DNA from: a virus
IMG/VR virus record: IMGVR_UViG_3300009605_000007
Span: 1 to 35,817 of that record
Length of the DNA: 35,817 nt
Direction: 5' to 3' (one strand)
Shown here: in pieces, positions 28,277-35,817 of the stretch
How positions within the stretch are numbered: position 1 is the stretch's first letter
How the letters are laid out: each line of letters opens with the position of its first letter
Notes under the pieces: generated by a model
Told to the model about the DNA's origin: nothing
What the model saw: the letters and a program-made list of their open reading frames with translations, nothing else
Databases searched by the model: none
Made by a program: the position numbers and the translations under genes

Positions 28277-30577
28277 ATGGGTTCGATGGGATTAGTTTTA
28301 CCAGTAGTCGGAGTTACCGCTGGAACAGCTTGGGCAACACTGCTCAACACTGCTCTTTCTCCCAATATTGAAGAGCATGATCATAGCGCAGGAAAAGGTC
28401 TCTTCGTTAAGACTTCTGGTCTTGTTGGAATCAACGTAAACGGGGATTTAAACTTTCAAGATATCGATCCCACCAGTCCCACCTTTGGGGATTATAATCG
28501 CTCTGTAAACTTGCGCTCTATTCGACTTAATCAGCTAACCACTCCCGGAGTTCCCGCCGGATTCGATCCTGACACTTTAACCGTAATGACTGACCTGATG
28601 GATCTCTGGTATAGGGATGGTGCTGGTACTCTCATTCAGCTTACTTCGGGCGGTGGCCCGGTTGGTTCTGGGAAGCAGTACGGCTTTCAGGTGGATTATG
28701 ATGCGTTTGTCGCAGCCAAGGGTTGGGCAATGTATGAGACCGCCGGGACGAAGTTCACCTTCAAGGACGATACTGCTGGCGCTTACGCCAACATGTATGC
28801 AGCTACCCTAAACAACGACACTGGAAGCTTGGCACTCACCTCAAGCGTAGAAATAACCGGAACAGCGGCAACCAATATCGTCATGACGGCTACGGGTGGA
28901 AGTGGATCTTACATAGCGCGGGACACTTCTTTGATCCAGTCTACTGTTGGAGACATAGAGCTGGATGCAAAGGGTGGTGACATTGAAGTTCATAACTCCA
29001 CTCCCGGTGATGTTCGAGTATTTTGCAACAACAACAATTTAGAGATTGAGGCTGATGATGCTCATCCCCTTGGAACGCTAACCTTAAAATCGAACACCAA
29101 TACGGTTACGGTTGATGCGGGGGGGAATCCGGCTGCGGGAACATCCGGGCTTGTAACCCTTACTGGGGCGAACCAGAATGCCGGGAATATGTCCCAGATA
29201 GATCTTCTCTCAGCTCGTACGGTGTGCCGCGCAGATAGCGCATTAAAGACCAACCCTATGCTTTGGTTTGTTGAGCATCCCAATACATTCGTAAACTCTG
29301 ATACCTATCCCCAGCTATCTCCGGGGCCGGGGACTGCACCTTCCTTTTATCTGTCCCAAGCGGGCTCTGTTTCGTATATGATTGGTGTGGGTGCCACCAG
29401 CATGATTATTGGGCCTGATGCGGGTCAGTATTTGTGGCTGGGAAATTACACTACGCCACCAGCGATAACCACCACAACAGCTACCACCAACATATCGGGT
29501 CAGGTAACCACCGCGCAGACTGCGCTTGGTCCACGCCACTATGTAACTGGACTCATAGGATCTACCGCGCCTCTGACAGGAAATGGAACAACCATCTTTT
29601 CGGTTGAGGATTTAATGGATCAATCAGGTGCAGCTCCAGCGGGGCCAAACACTCAACTGTATTTCAAGGTTGAGGGAGGAAAGGATCATAACGATGCAGG
29701 GGGAGCGGTCGCGGGACAAGGGTTTATTATAGCTACCGCAGCCAACAATGCTCAGACCGCCGGAACAGTTTCTCAGATGAACTTTCTTTCTGATGGAGCT
29801 ATGCACTCCCAGACCCCTTGTTTTGGAGCCTACACAAATCCCCTAAACCTTGGTGCGCCTTGGGCTGGAATGGATCTAGGAACTACCTTCTGGACTCCTT
29901 CTGTCGGGCCTTCTCCCTTTCTTGCTACTAATAGAAGATCTTCATCTTGGAGAAATGTAGTAACAGCCAAGAGTTTTCATACTGTTCCTGTTACCAAGCC
30001 GCACGACTTGATGGCGAGTAGCCCCACAACTTTACCACCCGATGCCAAGTGGACGGCGAATGCTTATGAATTAACTGCTCGTCATGCCCTAAATGCTGTA
30101 GTGGCTCAGGGTCATGTTAAAGGATGGACAGGAGGTATAGGGACTGGGCAAGTTGATGTTAGACACTGGAATGTCCAGAGGCTAGGTACGGCACCCACGG
30201 TATGGGTTCCATTTTATGGTCAATTTCTAGGAAGCATCGATCTATTAGGTAGTCGATGTAATGTGGCAAATGAGTATAATATTATATTTGATATTTCTGT
30301 CTCTATTAGCTCTACAGTAACTGTTCAGGGAACTGGCGTTCACGGTGCAGCTCCCGTAGCAGTTATGCCACCGCAGTTTACTGTTGAGTGGGTTTTAGGC
30401 GCTCCGGGAGAAGCGGTTGGTCTCAGGGTGCTTGGGTGGGACATGAACGGGCCTAACCCAGTTCCCACAGGGGGGGATTTTTGTTTTACCGTAATAGGAA
30501 GTCCATTCGGCGCGTCTTTCGATCCCGCCGTATATGAAGGTAATGCAGGTTGGCCGGATAGTGGATCACCAGACTAG
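28277..30577 (+). CDS. Tail fibre / receptor-binding protein (766 aa)
   Basis: The N-terminus (VTAGTAWATLLNTALSPNIE followed by EHDHSAGKG) matches a pattern common at the start of phage tail fibres, where an HDHS.GKG-like segment precedes a repetitive beta shaft. The middle is Thr/Ser/Gly/Asn-rich with repeated short beta strands (DIELDAKGGDIEVHNSTPG), and the C-terminal part is a distinct domain likely to contact the receptor. AGGAG lies seven bases before the ATG. Function as host-recognition protein is inferred. Confidence 0.75.
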   Translation: MGSMGLVLPVVGVTAGTAWATLLNTALSPNIEEHDHSAGKGLFVKTSGLVGINVNGDLNFQDIDPTSPTFGDYNRSVNLRSIRLNQLTTPGVPAGFDPDTLTVMTDLMDLWYRDGAGTLIQLTSGGGPVGSGKQYGFQVDYDAFVAAKGWAMYETAGTKFTFKDDTAGAYANMYAATLNNDTGSLALTSSVEITGTAATNIVMTATGGSGSYIARDTSLIQSTVGDIELDAKGGDIEVHNSTPGDVRVFCNNNNLEIEADDAHPLGTLTLKSNTNTVTVDAGGNPAAGTSGLVTLTGANQNAGNMSQIDLLSARTVCRADSALKTNPMLWFVEHPNTFVNSDTYPQLSPGPGTAPSFYLSQAGSVSYMIGVGATSMIIGPDAGQYLWLGNYTTPPAITTTTATTNISGQVTTAQTALGPRHYVTGLIGSTAPLTGNGTTIFSVEDLMDQSGAAPAGPNTQLYFKVEGGKDHNDAGGAVAGQGFIIATAANNAQTAGTVSQMNFLSDGAMHSQTPCFGAYTNPLNLGAPWAGMDLGTTFWTPSVGPSPFLATNRRSSSWRNVVTAKSFHTVPVTKPHDLMASSPTTLPPDAKWTANAYELTARHALNAVVAQGHVKGWTGGIGTGQVDVRHWNVQRLGTAPTVWVPFYGQFLGSIDLLGSRCNVANEYNIIFDISVSISSTVTVQGTGVHGAAPVAVMPPQFTVEWVLGAPGEAVGLRVLGWDMNGPNPVPTGGDFCFTVIGSPFGASFDPAVYEGNAGWPDSGSPD

Positions 30578-30585
30578 GAAGTGGG

Positions 30586-33500
30586 ATGGCATTAGAGAAG
30601 CAGAACATATCCTATGACTTTGGAAAAGGTCTTAGTGAAGCTGTTGATCCCGATCTATTGGCTGATGGATCTGTTCTTAAGGTAAAGAACGGAGTCTATA
30701 ATCAAGCTGGTCGCGTTGATAAGCGAGACGGCTATGAAGTTCTTTCCAAGGAAGTCCTAGACCCCGGAGGGTCAACGCCCATTCGTCCCTTGCAGGGAGT
30801 CATTGGGGTTCACGATCATAACGGTCAGCTTACTGCTTCTGAGGCTACGCAAGTTCTTGCCTATAATGAAGCCAGAGATATCTGGACAGAATCAGATGGA
30901 TTTTATCGTGCCTGTGCGCTCGATAAGGATGACCTTGTAGGCTGCGATTATGACATCATTCGCAGTGCATCCGCAGAGAACGATGACATTAAGGTGGTCG
31001 TGTTTGAGGGTGCCTCTCACGCAGTCGGATATAAGGTGATTGATAAATCATCCAACACAACTCTTTTTATGACGTATGACATTAATCTGGAATTAGTGGG
31101 TGGTCGCTATGCCGATGTAGCGGTTGGGGGCGCACTGTTTGCACGACAGTACACGGAGCCAATGGTAGTAGAGAAGGATGGTAAGTTCTTTATTTTTGCA
31201 GTTCGTGACCGATACAATAATTACGTAGGGGCTGCTGGTGGAACTGTTGTTCCTCCGGTGAGAGAACCCGCTTCCCTCACCCCCGGCACAGGGGTTAATG
31301 AGTATCCAGAGCTGGTCATGTTTGGCCTTAGCTTAGTGACCTATCAGCTTATTACTCAGGGTGGTGGTAATGATTATCTCATTCGCTTTGATGTTGGGGA
31401 TTACAATAATTTTCCTCACCACGCTGGCGGTGGCGCTCCGTTTAACGATCATTCCTATTGCTCTTACGATGTAAAGGTTCCCAAAACCGCACTGGGCCAA
31501 CCCACCCAAGACGATTACATTGTGGTTGCTCTTTCCGCGATATGGTTAACTCGCCTCTACACTGTCAGGGTCAGCACTTCGGTAATTGCCGATCATCAAG
31601 ATATATTGGATTCTGGAAGTGGGCCGTTTCCCTACACTGCCGGGGAAGAGCAAAACTTTATTTGCGTAGGCCAGAACAGCGATGCGGCAGCACTGACCCG
31701 ATGGAGGGTCTGGCATTGGAAGTGGGTTTTAGGCCCACCTAATAATGAGGCTTACTTTAGCATCTATGACATCACCCCTTCCGGCGCTATTCAGCTTGGC
31801 CCTGCACAAAACGTTGCGGTTCCTGATTTAGACACTGCGGTTCAACCTTGGTCGGATTATAATCCTTTAACTGAGAATAATATCATTGGAACCACTCACA
31901 CCAACATTTACACGGTCACCAATGTTCTTAAAATTTACGAGCTTACTGCCGCAGCGGTTGGTGGACTTCCTACAGATCCCGGTTGGTCGGAATCAGAGTT
32001 GCAACTTCCGCAAAAAGTAGCAGCCATTACAAATCCCTTTATCTACTATAAAGATCCAACCGGAACCACAGACCAAGAGACCTATGGTCTGGCCATTGGA
32101 GTAACGCCAACCCCGACTGGCCTTCAAACTAATTTTATCTACGCACAAGGAAGTCAAAAAAATGTTATCTGTAAATACTCTTCAGGTGCTGCGGGGGAAG
32201 AGCAGTGGGGAGTGTTCTTCAATCAGATTGCAGGGGATGAGCCATATAACTCCAGATGGGATCTGATGACGGGTGCGTTTCCGGGGCCATATGATATCTC
32301 CGCTGTTGTTCCAACTTTTATGTGGTCTTCGCCGCGCAATTCTCCGCTAGTTTCTCAGTCTGTCACCAATGGGCCATATGACACTACGCAGATATCCACC
32401 ATTGAGCGCATTCAGGCGCAGGTCGAAGATGGCGAGATCTCTGGAGATGGTCGCGTAAGAGAACTGTCGATGAGTTTAGCGGATGGGGTTTCCCCCGACT
32501 TTCTTAGTTTTTCCTCAGATCTCTACATGAATGGTGGTTATCTGGCTCTTTTCGATAACAACGTAATTGTAGAAAATAACTTTCACCTTCCCCCGGTTAT
32601 CACGAGCATTTCTAATGAAGGTGGCACTCGATGGAAATACAGAGCGGTCTATGAGTGGATTGATGATAATGGAAATCTTCATCGCTCAGAGCCTTCGGCC
32701 TTTGTCGTGACAGATACAGATCCTACAGGAGGTACGGGAACAGATCTAAATGTACTGGCACCCATTGTGACCGGAAAGAACGCGCATGATGTTTCTGTTG
32801 CAGTCTACAGAACAGAGGACGCGGGAGATGTTTACTATCGGGTCAGTCGCTTAACTCCTCCTGTCTATCCGGTTGCTCCTGCGGATGACGATGAAGACAA
32901 TCGACACATGAACCCCAATGTCTTGGGCGAGAATTTAGACTTCGTAGACGTATTATCCGATCCCAACATTATTGGTAATGAGATTCTTTACACCACTGGT
33001 GGTGTGCTTTCTAATGTTTCCCCTCCCTCAATGAATGTAATGACGGAGCATGATGGGAGAATCTTCGGTTCCGGGTTGGATAATCCCAATGTAATTTACT
33101 ACTCGAAAATAAAAAGACCCAATACTAGCGTGGAGTTTTCGGAGCTTCTCACCATAGACGTTCCTCCAGAGGGAGGGTCGATTACCGGACTTAATTCTCT
33201 GGATGGAAATCTGATTATCTTTAAAGAGGATAAGGTTTACCGGATGTACGGGGAAGGGCCAGCCGACACAGGAGCCAACTCAAACTACAGTAGGCCGACT
33301 CTCATCTCCAGCAGTCACGGCGCAGTCACCGACAAGGCGATTATCAATACCATCTATGGAATTATTTTCCGGGGAACCGATGGAGGTATTTACCTCTTAG
33401 ACCGTAGTCTGGTATTCAAGTATATCGGCGCGCCCATAGAAGACAGTAATGATCTAGAGATTGTTCACGCAACCAATTTAGGCGTGGACAACGAGGTAAG

Positions 33501-34134
33501 GTTTATCTTGGAAAACGGTGAGGCACTTGTGTACAACTACTGGTTTCAACAGTGGTCAAGATTCACCAATCATACTTCAGTAGATTCGACGGTCTGGAAA
33601 GACAAGTTTGTAATGGCTAGAGTTGATGATTCTAAGGGGATCTGGGTTCAGGATAGAACCTCCTATCTCGACATTACAGAGCCTATTTTTCTGGACGTAG
33701 AGACTGCGTGGATTAAACTGGCCGGGATTAAGGGATTTCAGCGCTGTAACTGGCTGAGTATTTTGGGTGAGCAGACGGACGCGCATGATGTGGATGTCTC
33801 CCTTTACAGGGATTACGATGTAGATCCTGTTGAGACTTTTACGGTAGACGGAGCGGATATCTTTAAGCTTCATGTTTATGGCGATCCTGCTTGCGGTGCC
33901 TATGGAGATCCACTATGCGGCCCTTACGGATGGCCCGGTGACGATGTTTACCAGTGGAGGCATAAGCCACGGATTCAAAAGTGCGAAAGTATTAAGTTAA
34001 GCATAAAAGACAAGGCTGAGATATCGGGAGTCTATAACCCCAATATAGCCACAAATTTTAGCTTAAAGAACGTTACGTTGTATATTGGTGTTAAGAAAGG
34101 TCAGTTTAAACTTCCTGAAAGAAAGACTGTATAG
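30586..34134 (+). CDS. Large tail nozzle / hub protein (1,182 aa)
   Basis: The N-terminus (LLADGSVLKVKNGVYNQAGRVDKRDGYE) resembles the start of podovirus nozzle proteins (T7 gp12 or P22 gp10 role). The long body is beta-rich; the segment EHDGRIFGSGLDNPNVIYYS, then SITGLNSLDGNLIIFKEDKV, is a pattern seen in those proteins. The C-terminus contains repeated GDPACGAYGDPLCGPYG turns. It is larger than P22 gp10. It likely forms the lower tail tube. Confidence 0.75.
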   Translation: MALEKQNISYDFGKGLSEAVDPDLLADGSVLKVKNGVYNQAGRVDKRDGYEVLSKEVLDPGGSTPIRPLQGVIGVHDHNGQLTASEATQVLAYNEARDIWTESDGFYRACALDKDDLVGCDYDIIRSASAENDDIKVVVFEGASHAVGYKVIDKSSNTTLFMTYDINLELVGGRYADVAVGGALFARQYTEPMVVEKDGKFFIFAVRDRYNNYVGAAGGTVVPPVREPASLTPGTGVNEYPELVMFGLSLVTYQLITQGGGNDYLIRFDVGDYNNFPHHAGGGAPFNDHSYCSYDVKVPKTALGQPTQDDYIVVALSAIWLTRLYTVRVSTSVIADHQDILDSGSGPFPYTAGEEQNFICVGQNSDAAALTRWRVWHWKWVLGPPNNEAYFSIYDITPSGAIQLGPAQNVAVPDLDTAVQPWSDYNPLTENNIIGTTHTNIYTVTNVLKIYELTAAAVGGLPTDPGWSESELQLPQKVAAITNPFIYYKDPTGTTDQETYGLAIGVTPTPTGLQTNFIYAQGSQKNVICKYSSGAAGEEQWGVFFNQIAGDEPYNSRWDLMTGAFPGPYDISAVVPTFMWSSPRNSPLVSQSVTNGPYDTTQISTIERIQAQVEDGEISGDGRVRELSMSLADGVSPDFLSFSSDLYMNGGYLALFDNNVIVENNFHLPPVITSISNEGGTRWKYRAVYEWIDDNGNLHRSEPSAFVVTDTDPTGGTGTDLNVLAPIVTGKNAHDVSVAVYRTEDAGDVYYRVSRLTPPVYPVAPADDDEDNRHMNPNVLGENLDFVDVLSDPNIIGNEILYTTGGVLSNVSPPSMNVMTEHDGRIFGSGLDNPNVIYYSKIKRPNTSVEFSELLTIDVPPEGGSITGLNSLDGNLIIFKEDKVYRMYGEGPADTGANSNYSRPTLISSSHGAVTDKAIINTIYGIIFRGTDGGIYLLDRSLVFKYIGAPIEDSNDLEIVHATNLGVDNEVRFILENGEALVYNYWFQQWSRFTNHTSVDSTVWKDKFVMARVDDSKGIWVQDRTSYLDITEPIFLDVETAWIKLAGIKGFQRCNWLSILGEQTDAHDVDVSLYRDYDVDPVETFTVDGADIFKLHVYGDPACGAYGDPLCGPYGWPGDDVYQWRHKPRIQKCESIKLSIKDKAEISGVYNPNIATNFSLKNVTLYIGVKKGQFKLPERKTV

Positions 34135-34143
34135 GAGATTGTT

Positions 34144-34845
34144 ATGGCAGAAGGCGCATTAAGGTTCGGAGACGCGAGAGATTTTACCCTGAGAGGCCCA
34201 CAGGATCAGTACGGCCCACCGCAAGGTGGAGGGCAGGGAAGTGGGTTTATGGGCGCTTTGAGTGGAACAGCGGAGGGTTTTAAGTTAGCTGCTCCTGCGC
34301 TGGGAATGGCTGGCGCTAGTGGAGCATTAGGATCGACTGGCCTAATGGCTGGACTTGGTGCTGCGGCTCCCTATGCAATCCCGGCTATTCTGGGAGCGGG
34401 AGCGTTATGGAAGTACTTTAAGGGAAGACAGGATGAGCCGGGTGATGCGGGTCAAAAGCAGCTTGGATTAGCCACTGACTATCATGAAGGCGTTATGTCC
34501 GGGGAAAATCCGCAGGGAAAGAAGCAGTTCCAGTTAGCACTTAATGAACTCCTGAAGAAAAAGGCTGCTGGGATAGGTTCTACGCGAGGAGTAAATCCAG
34601 CACTGGCCCTAAAGCTTATGCAGGAGGGTCAAGAGGGCGCAGAGGCCAAGGCTATGAGTGACTTCACGCGGCTAAACGAGCAAGCTAGGCAAGAGTCAGC
34701 GGGAGCTTTAGCGAGTCTGGGAGCGGGTGCATCTGCGCGGCGGCAAGCGTTTGATCTCGCCCAGCAAGCCAGAAGAGACCAGCTCTACGGCGAAATAATG
34801 AAGGGTATTAGTAGCGCAGCCATTAAAGGCTTCGGCGCAGGATAA
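34144..34845 (+). CDS. Small ejection protein with hydrophobic Gly/Ala segment (233 aa)
   Basis: Residues about 35-90 form a Gly/Ala/Leu-rich hydrophobic stretch (TGLMAGLGAAAPYAIPAILG) followed by a charged helical region (QQARRDQLYGEIMKGI at the end). These are features of the small ejection protein (P22 gp7 or T7 gp14 role) that helps DNA cross the envelope. AGGAG lies seven bases before the ATG. It precedes the 665-residue and 1,090-residue proteins. Confidence 0.7.
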   Translation: MAEGALRFGDARDFTLRGPQDQYGPPQGGGQGSGFMGALSGTAEGFKLAAPALGMAGASGALGSTGLMAGLGAAAPYAIPAILGAGALWKYFKGRQDEPGDAGQKQLGLATDYHEGVMSGENPQGKKQFQLALNELLKKKAAGIGSTRGVNPALALKLMQEGQEGAEAKAMSDFTRLNEQARQESAGALASLGAGASARRQAFDLAQQARRDQLYGEIMKGISSAAIKGFGAG

Positions 34846-34855
34846 GGAGAAAATA

Positions 34856-35817
34856 ATGGCCTACAGAGTGGACGAAGAACAGGGTTCTCATTATTCAGCT
34901 CCCAATCAATGGCAGCAGCTACAGGATATTATTTCTGAGTTAGACCCTAATCGTATCGGTGATGAAGCTGCTCTTATCAAGGTAGCCAAAAGAGCTGAAG
35001 AGCTAGGACTGGGAACCTATGACCAGCTAAGGGGGAAAGAAGGTCTTTGGCAAAACCCCCGAATGCCTTGGAGCAATGTAGGCTATGGGCCGATGGAGAG
35101 AGCTGTAGGGGAGAGAAAACTAGCCGCAGATGAGGCTGCGTTGGAGACACAAGAAAGAGCCGATGCTAGATATGTGTCTGCTCTTAGCCCTGCACAACAG
35201 GCTGAGTATGCCCTGCAACAAGCCCAGACCGCTGCACTCCCTATTGGGGAGAGAGGGCCAGTTTCTGGTGGTCAGAGATACATAGAAGATCTCCAAGCGC
35301 AGCAAACAGCTCAGGCACGGCGTTCTCCTGGACTCGCTCAAGAAGGTATGGTTGGGGCTGATGATCCCTTCTTTCTCCAAAAGATGGCAGAGGCAGAGGG
35401 AAGAGAGTCGCAAGCCGAAAGGTTATACAGGGAAGTACGACAGGGTAAATATGGTAAAGGGAGCAGTATTCCCAGACATTTACGCGAACGACTTCTTGAA
35501 CTGGCTCCAGAATATCGTGCAGCAATGGCGGCTCTCGATGAGTCTCCTGAAGCACAAAGGAAAGCAGCGGCTGAAGGAAGACTGGATACTCTTCTTGAAG
35601 AAGGGGAGCGCATTACAAAGTACGACGAGGAGACTGGCCGGGAACTCACTATGGCCGCAGACTCGTGGATCAAGTACGAGACTCAACAAGAGTTCAATAA
35701 AGCTAGAACTGCCGCAGTCGAAAACTTTAATGCAGACCTCTCCGGTGGAATAAAGGGTTCTGATTTGGTTTATGCTCAATTAGCGGTGGTCTTAGGTTCT
35801 GTTGGAACAGGCTTGGC
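34856..35817 (+). CDS. Probable ejection (internal virion) protein, N-terminal part of the junction-spanning gene
   Basis: AAGGAG lies about seven bases before the ATG. The frame is open to the window end and continues in frame from base 2, giving about 665 residues in total. This part is hydrophilic and rich in Ala, Glu, Gln and Arg (ALSPAQQAEYALQQAQTAAL), with predicted coiled coils. It lies in the trio of ejection proteins. Frames in other phases over 35.1-35.8 kb are shadows. Confidence 0.75.
   Translation, partial: MAYRVDEEQGSHYSAPNQWQQLQDIISELDPNRIGDEAALIKVAKRAEELGLGTYDQLRGKEGLWQNPRMPWSNVGYGPMERAVGERKLAADEAALETQERADARYVSALSPAQQAEYALQQAQTAALPIGERGPVSGGQRYIEDLQAQQTAQARRSPGLAQEGMVGADDPFFLQKMAEAEGRESQAERLYREVRQGKYGKGSSIPRHLRERLLELAPEYRAAMAALDESPEAQRKAAAEGRLDTLLEEGERITKYDEETGRELTMAADSWIKYETQQEFNKARTAAVENFNADLSGGIKGSDLVYAQLAVVLGSVGTGL
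35695..35817. repeat. Right copy of 123-bp terminal direct repeat
   Basis: This copy is identical to bases 1-123. Joining the copies restores one continuous coding frame (34856 through to 1159), which supports circularity of the map and a unit length of 35,694 bp. Confidence 0.95.

Noticed and set aside
35120-35779. Minus-strand and other-phase frames at the right end
   Set aside because: They are shadows of the junction-spanning gene, which has a strong ribosome site and continues in frame across the repeat.

Overview
The window is one complete, circularly permuted genome of a tailed phage of podovirus type. The first 123 bases recur as the last 123, and an open reading frame runs off the right end and continues in frame at the left end, so the unit length would be 35,694 bp. 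Strong AGGAGG-like ribosome sites, a sigma70-like promoter, a lipobox protein and an amidase endolysin point to a bacterial host. No integrase, repressor, DNA polymerase, RNA polymerase or tRNA gene was recognised, so it is probably lytic and dependent on host replication and transcription enzymes.

Layout. Two divergent blocks leave a control region at about 18.0-18.8 kb. The leftward (minus) early block, 17.9 to 8.3 kb, holds cysteine-rich and small unknown proteins, then a recombination set (Cas4/RecB-like nuclease, Sak4-like ATPase, DUF669-like ssDNA-binding protein), a replisome-organizer-like protein, an HNH endonuclease, a winged-helix protein, a DUF6475-like replication protein, two more PD-(D/E)XK-type nucleases (one Hjc-like) and a tiny lipoprotein. 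Its genes overlap tightly, often as ATGA or TAATG.

The rightward (plus) late block, 18.8 kb through the end and on to about 7.9 kb, holds small accessory genes (a HExxH protein, a GNAT-like protein, a 24-residue peptide), terminase large subunit, a small protein resembling the N-terminus of biotin carboxyl carrier protein, portal, scaffold, capsid, a capsid-adjacent protein, head-tail adaptor, tail fibre, a very large nozzle-like tail protein and three probable ejection proteins (233, 665 and 1,090 residues). After these come small structural or basic proteins and lysis genes (holin, amidase). The blocks converge at 8.03-8.32 kb.

The most unusual element is the control region. It carries about 400 bp of short ATGTAGG-type motifs at close to helical (9.5-10 bp) spacing in alternating orientation, including twelve consecutive decamers that all have AC at positions 4-5. 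It lies between a good leftward promoter and a possible rightward promoter with a terminator-like hairpin. It may be a replication origin, a transcription switch or a packaging site. Secondary points of interest are a GATC-dense early segment, repeated leader elements with RNA-specific hairpins, a 12-bp AT-rich tandem repeat inside a replication gene, and several micro-genes.
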